From assembly GCA_025677825.1 (NCBI GenBank), contig JAIXMO010000029.1:338424-402423 (forward strand): a DNA stretch of 64,000 bases, given 5' to 3'. Below, one piece after another: positions 57,028 through 64,000 of this stretch. Below the pieces are notes generated by a model. The model was not told the origin of the DNA. It did not search any database and saw only the letters and a program-made list of their open reading frames with translations. The DNA comes from Helicostylum pulchrum (taxonomy: Eukaryota > Mucoromycota > Mucoromycetes > Mucorales > Mucoraceae). Both the position numbers and the translations under genes were made by a program. How positions within the stretch are numbered: the first letter of the stretch is position 1; each line of letters starts with the position of its first letter.

Positions 57028-57832
57028 AATATGTTTTTGTAATATAATAAAAAAAAATATGTGTATTTTTTTTTTTTTGTGTTGTGATTTTCTGATTATG
57101 CAGTAGGGTGCATAAACATAAAGCAGTGTATCTAGTTTTAATGAATCCTTTTTCATAGTAAGAAACACTCGATATTTTTTTTTTTTACAGTAAAGCTGTG
57201 TGTATGTCAATCATTGGTAACAATATCTCTGTAGTACACGGTGTACGTATTAATTTAATACGGTGATGTACAGCACCAGTTAAAGCATTAAACTTTTACA
57301 TAAAATTAAAGCTGTACCACACTGGAATATACCGGAAACAGAAAATTTGGTAATACCAAAAGTTTTATTGCACTATTTTAAAATTAAAAAACTAGCTTTT
57401 TGGCTGTCCAAAGATACAGAAAAAAAGGATTGGTTTTTAATTATAAAGTAATGTTTACTCTGCAAGATGGTTCGTCTAAGGGGGAAAAAAAAAAAGTAAA
57501 GAAAATGTAGCATTTCTGTGTTGTGACACTTTTTAATTTGTTGTACACAAAACAAGTACTTTATTTTTTATTTATTAAACACCATATTACTATGTTTTGA
57601 ATCGAAGTGACGAAAAGATAAATAGTTAATTACTTTTTAGTGCCAAAATAAAAATAAAAAGATCAGCAGAGTACAACAATATAAAAAAAGACAGGCCCAA
57701 GGGAATGAACTTGAAATTCTCCAATTTAGCAAATAAAAAAATAAAATATAAAAAGGGCACTCGAGATTTCTTTTTTTCTTACTTCCTTTTCCCCTCTTTT
57801 TTCTTTTTCTTTTAAAAATAAAATAAAATAAA
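57028..57832. other. Intergenic, no gene seen
   Basis: AT-rich 3' flank of the MT-A70 gene and a CT-rich promoter leader (57765-57815) before the next ATG, which is preceded by a repeated AAAAT tract. Confidence 0.5.
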
Positions 57833-59806
57833 ATGAGAAGCTGGAGGACATGGACCGTTATTATTGTGTTTATATTCATCACATTAAACCTTATATACTG
57901 GAAGGGTTATCCATGTACTGATCCAAGATTTTGTACTATTGAAGACGTAAGTGAACATTATATTATATTGCAATTTTCGTTAGACTTATCGTTCTCTCTT
58001 TTCCCAGGATTCTAAAAACGCAAATAATGTAGGTTCTTTTTTTACACCGTCATCAACTTTATTTACTTTTTTAGTGCAGTTTCTAATCATTGCTATATAG
58101 GAACCTTTGACTGAGTCTCGTCCAAACCCACCTTCTACTCCCCCTCCTCCTCCCAAAGTAAACACCCCTACTACTGAAGAACACTTGAGTAAACACGTCG
58201 ACAGCAGTGCCCAACCTATCATTGATCCCAATACTCATTATCCTAGTAAGTTTTGTTTTTAAAAAGGGTTAGACTCTTGATTTATTAATTATCATTTACT
58301 TTAGATACCCATGACAAAAGTAACAAAAACCTCGATACTATCTCTCCTACTTCCAATCAGGCTACTTATCGTTTAAATGGTCAACAAGGCTTAAAATATG
58401 CTTCTTCTGGTGATTTATGGCAATTTGGTGTTGTAAGTTTTATTTTATTTAAATAGGAAAAAAAAAAACGGAATACTAAATATAAACAAAAAATAGGTCA
58501 ACACAAAGCCCGATGTCCTTGTTGTTTCTAATACCAACTATAATGATGTTAACAATCATTTCAGACGTGAATTTAGAATTTATAGCCTTATGAAGTGGAT
58601 TCTTCGTGTCCATCGTCGTGATACTGAAAGAACTCATCCTCTCGTCATGGTTGATGCTGGTAAGCTTTTTTTTAAAAAAAAAAGAAGAGTATACATGATC
58701 ATATTAACTTATTATAATATATAGGTTCTAACCATGGTCTTTTCTCACTTGTTGCTGGCGCAAGTGGCGCTCACACTATCGCATTTGAACCTCAAACCCA
58801 CTTGAGAAGTAAGCAAAAAAAAAAAGGAAGCTAAAAATAAGATTCGCACAACTAAAATCAAATTCTAAAAATAGGTGTAATTACTATGGCAGGCAGATTA
58901 AACCAACTTTCTGAACGTCTTCGTGTACTTCCATTTGCAGTATTAGACAAGTTCAAGAGACTTGCTATGGATAAAGTCGAAATCAATGATGGCGGTATTG
59001 CCGAACTCTCTTACGATAAAACAAACGCTTTGATTACTACACAAACTATTAGACTTGATACTTTACCTGCTTTTGATCGTCTTTTCCCAAAGACCAAGGC
59101 TGTTGAAAAGGAACTCCAAATTCCTTCTTCTCGTAAAAGTGATAAATCTATTATGGAACCCGCTGATTTAGGTGCTGAATACGCTAACGTCATTGACAAG
59201 GCTGTTGACACAGAAACCACTGAATTAGATGAAGCTCTCTTGTTCCGTCAACCCATTCACTTTTTAAAGATCGACGTTGAAGGCTTTGAAATCCCCGCTT
59301 TGAGATCCGCTGCTAAACTCTTTGAAGAACAACTTGTTGAACATACTATTCTTGAGTTCGGTCCTCCTCATCGTTGGGATCGTTCGCTCGAGAACAGTAA
59401 AGGTATGAGTATTAAGCAAATTCGTGAGGTCACAATGCAAAACGCAAAGGACATTTTACATACCGCTATTGATGAGTGGAAATTGGATATTAACCTTTTA
59501 CCCGCTGAAGGTTGGGCCAAGACCGTTACTTGGATGCATAATCACGGTGTTGATGAAAGTGAAGGTGATCCTTCAAAGAACAAGGTTGTACGTAAAATTC
59601 ACGCACACAAGTTTGATAGTTTACCTCTTGATAATGATGAGTTTGAAGCCGAACTTAAGGAAGTCGATAATGTTATTACTGAATTCATTAGACTTCCTTC
59701 TGAATTAGTAGACGAGTACTTGGATAGTTCCGCTGATATTGGTGAAATGTACCTTTGGTTCACTAAACAAAACGCTGACACTCCTGTATTAAAAAAAATT
59801 ACTTAA
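57833..59806 (+). CDS. FkbM-type methyltransferase, type II membrane protein
   Basis: 528 aa in seven exons: 57833-57946, 58008-58028 (21 nt), 58101-58245, 58305-58432, 58497-58659, 58725-58808, 58875-59806. Residues 8-23 (TVIIVFIFITLNLIYW) form one membrane span after a short basic end, giving a type II topology typical of Golgi proteins. A Pro-rich stem follows (PNPPSTPPPPPK). The SAM-binding core reads VMVDAGSNHGLFSLVAGASG then AFEPQ, and the FkbM hallmark FLKIDVEGFEIPALRSA comes later, followed by HTILEFGPP. FkbM domains O-methylate sugars or small molecules, so methylation of secreted glycans is plausible but unproven. The charged stretch between the halves is longer than in most FkbM proteins. 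Confidence 0.88.
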
Positions 59807-59889
59807 AATAGATAAATAAAACATCAAATCATTTATTATTATTATTATTATACAATGTATATATAAAAAAAGGCGTCTAATTTTTATTA

Positions 59890-62581
59890 TTATTTACCAA
59901 ATGGTTCTACCAAAGTACACAACTTTTTATAATAATTTTGAGAAGTTTCAATATTGAAAGTTTTCAACTGACAAGTAAACAAATTAGAAACAGTTTTTTT
60001 TTTTTTTTTTTTGTATTATATAGCTTACCTCTAGTCCAAGTTGTTGTACATCCAAGTATATTTGCAAACGAATTTTATCGTCATCCGATAGGCCGTTACC
60101 AGTAGAACTCTTCTTTTTATTTAACTTACTCATAGACTCTTCGGTCTTCTTTATACTAGATAAGAGATCTTCCACTGTTGTAGTATACTGTAAAACCACG
60201 TTTTTTACAACAACATGCGCCCAAGAAACTTGAACCTCTTGATCTGTCCAGCCTTGATTCTGCTCAATAAAATGATGCAACGGCTTGAATAGGTTGGGTA
60301 TAAAATAAGAGGCTTCTTTAGGTGCTTCTTTATTGGTGTGGCGGTAATGACTGGTAATACTTTTAACCAATTTCAATGTTTCTGCACATTCTGCGGTAAT
60401 ACTGTTTGTAATACTCGAGTTAATTTTGGGTACAGCAAGGCCAGTTAATTGTTCTAGAACTTCGTTCATGCTCTCTATATTTATAGCCATTAATAAAGCT
60501 GTTAAAGGGAACTTAATTGTGCAAATATATATGTATACCTTTTAGTGATGGCAAGTCTTGTACGTTAGCGGGTAACTTGGGTAACATGATTTCGTTCATT
60601 TGAACTTTAACTATTTTTACAAAATTGTTGATATCGTGTTCTAAAATAGCAAGAAGTTTGGGATATTCAGCATCCTAAAAAAAAAAAGACGGATTAGTGT
60701 TATAGTTTCTCTTGTTCGATAGCGTTACATACTTTTGAAACATTAGCCGGGTTATTCGCAATGTCTGAAGACCATCCACTATATCTTAAAATCAACTGAA
60801 GTGTCAGTCTCCAAAAACGATGTGATAATCCGTACAAGAACATCTGATCGGACCAACACTTTTTGATAGCTGCCAAAATTACTTCGCCACCAGGTAAAAT
60901 AATCTCTTTTTTTTTAAAAAAAAAAATTAGATATCACAATATGTATATTTCTGTATGGGTTTACCTTTTGTGAAATCAGCATTATTTAAGGATAAACTTT
61001 CGCTTGGTTCATTCAAAATAGCTTCGACATTTTTAATAATTTCTCGAAACCTCAATTGAAAATATACTTGTAACTGCCATCGCTTCATAAATTCGTTATA
61101 TGTAGGATGATTACGAAGGTACAACAGAGACCGTTTAGAGTAGCACAGGCCTTCTAATCCAGAAATAAATGACACTGTAGCAGAGTAATTCTATCACACA
61201 CCGTCCATTTTAGTCTCTCTTAAAACCATATCGTAAATTATTATTTTTTTCCCATTTAAATACCTTATGAAATACATCTGTTTGTCCTGCTGCAAATATA
61301 CTCTTGCATTCTTTATTTATTCTTTCTGTAGCCTCTAACCAAAGTGAATTCACTAAAATATCGTAATTCGATCCCTTGAGTGTCTTTTGCGTAATATCCA
61401 AAATAGGTTGAAGATCAGTGGATACAAATGTCAGTATCTTTGTATACATGATAAATAAAGGATGTTTGGTTTCGTCGGTTCCAGTGGGTGAACCATAATT
61501 GCGAGCACCTTCTACTGCCTTTTGTGTGATTATTTTTGTTAAAAAGGGTCTAATAAACTCCTCTCGAATGATTCTCTCGGCTGTTTGGGTTTGATCGATA
61601 AGCGCGTAGGTTCTTAAACACTGTGTTAATGATTGCTTTGTTGCTCGGGTCACTTCACCTCGTCTGATCTGTGAAAGCGCGATAGACAGCGCTTTCGATA
61701 ACTTTTGTTCTAACGTGTCTTTGATACGAGTGATTCTCCATTCGTTTTCGGTAACGTATGCTAAATCCTTTCCTTTACGCACTAAATATTGCATTTGATT
61801 ATATTCGATAGCTACTCTTTCTATCTGCTTTCCGAGACTATATTTTAAAAAAAAAATTGGTGAGTAAGAACTACATACTTTTTTTTGCGTTATATTAACC
61901 TGTCATCGCCCGTATTCGTCTCACCATTCAACGCGATACTGGTTGGTTTTACAACGTCTGCATTTATATCTAATAAATCTTCCACTTTTGTAACTGAATC
62001 GTTAATATGAAGCAATAGTTTAAGTGTAGCCTACAAAAAAAGATATTAATATCATGCTTTACATAGTCAGACTAAATCTTACACACACGTACCTTTTTAT
62101 TTCTCAAGTGGGCTCGAGACTCAAGTTGAGCTTCTAAAGAGTTGGTAACATCTTGAAAATGATCACGTACACCCTATTAAAGCCTATAAGTTTAACTATC
62201 CTTATATAACCTTTTTTTTTTTTACAAACTTACTTTTACTTGTACTTCCATATCTGTTAAAGGAGATTTCAAGTCTTGAATATCTTTGTCTACACCTTTC
62301 AAATTAGTCGAAAGATTAATAAAGTCTTGATAATCTCTATTGATAAGCTCAACCAGTTCTGCTTTTAAGGACGTTAAATGAGTGTTTAGTTCGGACTTCA
62401 TGCGCTCCAGACTTAAATGTCGTCTGCTGGATAAGAACGTGTCTGGATCGAATTTGGCGGCAGTGAATGCGGAACGTTCTACTGCATTGCTCGGTAACGG
62501 TTTAACGGAATTGATAAAAATATCATCTTCATCTTCGTCATCACTAAAGCTAAAGATATTTCGCTTTTTCTGCGTTGTCAT
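59890..62581 (-). CDS. COG2: Conserved oligomeric Golgi complex subunit 2
   Basis: 738 aa, equal to human COG2, in nine exons: 62581-62234, 62173-62093, 62030-61900, 61837-61264, 61190-60965, 60905-60733, 60674-60539, 60498-60029, 59967-59890. It is part of the COG tether that returns glycosylation enzymes within the Golgi. Matching blocks: KFDPDTFLSSRRHLSLERMK, VELINRDYQDFINLSTNLKG, SQIRRGEVTR..CLRTYALIDQTQ, YDILVNSLWLEATERI, FMKRWQLQVYFQLRFREI, WSDQMFLYGLSHRFWRLTLQ, HYRHTNKEAPKEASYFI, SIKKTEESMSKL and LSDDDKIRLQIYLDVQQLGL. The acidic start (SFSDDEDEDD) replaces the animal N-terminus. All nine junctions keep the frame. Confidence 0.95.
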
Positions 62582-63409
62582 TTCTAGTATTGAAAGAAAA
62601 AAAAAAGAGTGAAAAGGGTTAACTTATGCTGTTGGTTTTTTTACCCGCCCCTAATTTTTTACTTTTTGGGATATGGTGGTGGTGACTGGGAGTTTAAGTG
62701 AAATATGAATATGTGGTGCTAAATTTTCGTGAAAACAGAAAAGTCTGTATACGTTTTTGTGATATTTTGTTGACAGAGAAGATATTTTTCATGTAATTTA
62801 ATAGAAATATCTTTTGTTTCTACTTTTTTTTTTCGAGCGTCTTTCAAGGTTCCTTTATCAAGCAAACGTTTTTTGTGTACTTTTTTATATTTAAAAAGTG
62901 GGCCACATCAATATAGAAAAAACCAGTTCGATTGTAGCATATATTACGTAAACCAAGATTACATTTGTGGTAAGGTATAATATGATCTTTTTGGGGGACT
63001 TCCTACTACAGTCCGCCCATTTAGAACTGTCTAGACATCCTTTTTCTTCTTCTCATGTTCGAGGTGGCTGTATATTTACATAAATAATAAATATTCCCAT
63101 ATCTACAAACGTCTTTCCCATGGAAATAATTACCTTGAAATAATAAAAGTTTATATACTGCATTTTCTCGTAAAAAAAAAAATGCAAAAAAAAAAATTAG
63201 TAAACTCGATCGCTTATATGCATCTTTTAAAAAAAGAATATTAGAAATTGAAGACCGTAGTACACTGACAAGGTAAATAATCAATTAATCACATAAGTAT
63301 TTAGTAAATAAATCAATTTATAAATAAGGATATATAAAGCAACTAGTTGGTATTTATTACACTTGTTCTTTGATTGCTATATGTATATACATATATATAT
63401 CCTGAAAAA
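62582..63409. other. Intergenic upstream of COG2, no gene seen
   Basis: AT-rich promoter-side sequence for COG2 and for the orphan that follows, with a TATATA-rich stretch near 63380-63400. Confidence 0.5.
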
Positions 63410-63760
63410 ATGGAGAGATTATATCGCGCAATATTTGAACTACACGAAAGCAGGATAAAAAGGTCATATCTGCCTATTGCATGGAACGACTCCATCCAAA
63501 TCGTAGCAGAAAGTGCTTATAGCAATAGAGCTATAAGATTTATTCAGCCAGAAATTCATATTAACAGCATGAGTAAAACAAAAGAAGAACTGCTTGGATT
63601 TTTTATAGTATCTACCGAAACTTGGATTGTTAGAATCGTAGATTTTACTCTTGATTCAGAATGGAATAATCATTTTAATGGTCCTATAATTGTAACAATC
63701 AGCAAGGCTAATTACACAACAGTTATTACGATAAAATGTGGATTTACAAAAATTATGTGA
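63410..63760 (+). CDS. Small orphan protein
   Basis: 116 aa, single exon, starting MERLYRAIFELHESRIKRSY and stopping at TGA. Composition is balanced, with alternating hydrophobic strands (LGFFIVSTETWIVRIVDFTL, GPIIVTISKANYTTVITIKC), suggesting a small beta-rich fold. No signal peptide or membrane segment. I do not recognise it. It could be an accessory gene or the first exon of a longer gene running out of the window, although no donor is needed to explain the stop. Confidence 0.6.
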   Translation: MERLYRAIFELHESRIKRSYLPIAWNDSIQIVAESAYSNRAIRFIQPEIHINSMSKTKEELLGFFIVSTETWIVRIVDFTLDSEWNNHFNGPIIVTISKANYTTVITIKCGFTKIM

Positions 63761-64000
63761 TTATTGGAGAAATTACAACAAAACAATTATTTGCAAGTTT
63801 TAATCTCAAGGACAAAAAAAAAAAGAGAAACTGACATTACATTTTATCATTTGTTCTTTCTCTATGCCAAAATAATAAAATACTTGATTATCTGAATAAC
63901 AGATAGTCTTTTTATGCATATTTTTTTTCTTCCATTTATTTTCTTTTTTGCTTCAGATTATTAGTTACTTGTTACAAATCTCCATTATTACTTCTATTCA
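63761..64000. other. Window edge, no gene seen
   Basis: AT-rich sequence with A and T runs; nothing supported. Confidence 0.5.

Noticed and set aside
1..64000. CRISPR arrays, rRNA genes and bacterial-style operons
   Set aside because: No regularly spaced identical repeats, no rRNA-like sequence, and genes are intron-containing and separately promoted, as in a eukaryote.

Overview
The window is nuclear DNA of an early-diverging fungus, most likely a member of the Mucorales (Mucoromycota). The DNA is very AT-rich, genes are dense, and introns are short (about 50-100 bp) with GT..AG ends and TACTAAC/CTRAC-like branch points. Homopolymer A/T runs are abundant. The gene set fits too: an E2F factor, which Dikarya have lost, an MT-A70 protein of the type linked to DNA 6mA, and metaxin and COG2 with animal-like lengths. 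I could not fix genus or species by reading alone.

Layout. 1-332: 3' end of a Sel1-repeat gene. 333-5371: gene-poor, repeats only. 5372-6982: G-protein alpha subunit. 7545-8742: unrecognised coding stretch. 9238-12296: RING-H2 ligase and alanine aminotransferase (+). 12438-15420: WRAP73/WDR8 and a BCL7-like protein (-). 15421-24990: an accessory, decayed region. It holds a 140-bp inverted repeat around a Cys-rich/RING gene with an in-frame stop, an inverted pair of copies of a decayed orphan gene, a solo LTR inside one copy, an ABCC transporter fragment and a tRNA 5' fragment. 24997-41353: conserved housekeeping genes: IML2/TTC39, an orphan, RCC1L, a C2H2 factor, E2F, metaxin, RPP30 and mitochondrial IF2. 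41637-46645: two small orphans separated by a 4-kb gene-poor stretch. 47471-62581: THI20 (ThiD-TenA), calmodulin, a secreted DUF3455-like protein, MLH1, an MT-A70 methyltransferase-like gene, a FkbM-type methyltransferase and COG2. 63410-63760: orphan near the edge.

How the genes work together. Several products act at mitochondria (RCC1L, metaxin, IF2, IML2), but they are not an operon; each has its own gene and introns. The most suggestive link is MLH1 and the MT-A70 gene, which are divergent and share a 161-bp promoter carrying an MluI cell-cycle box (ACGCGT) and a CGCGAAAA element. This suggests co-expression of mismatch repair and an adenine-methylation subunit in S phase. Exon joins were derived by hand from splice sites, frame and family similarity; most totals match the family length closely (RPP30 267 aa, COG2 738 aa, calmodulin 149 aa).
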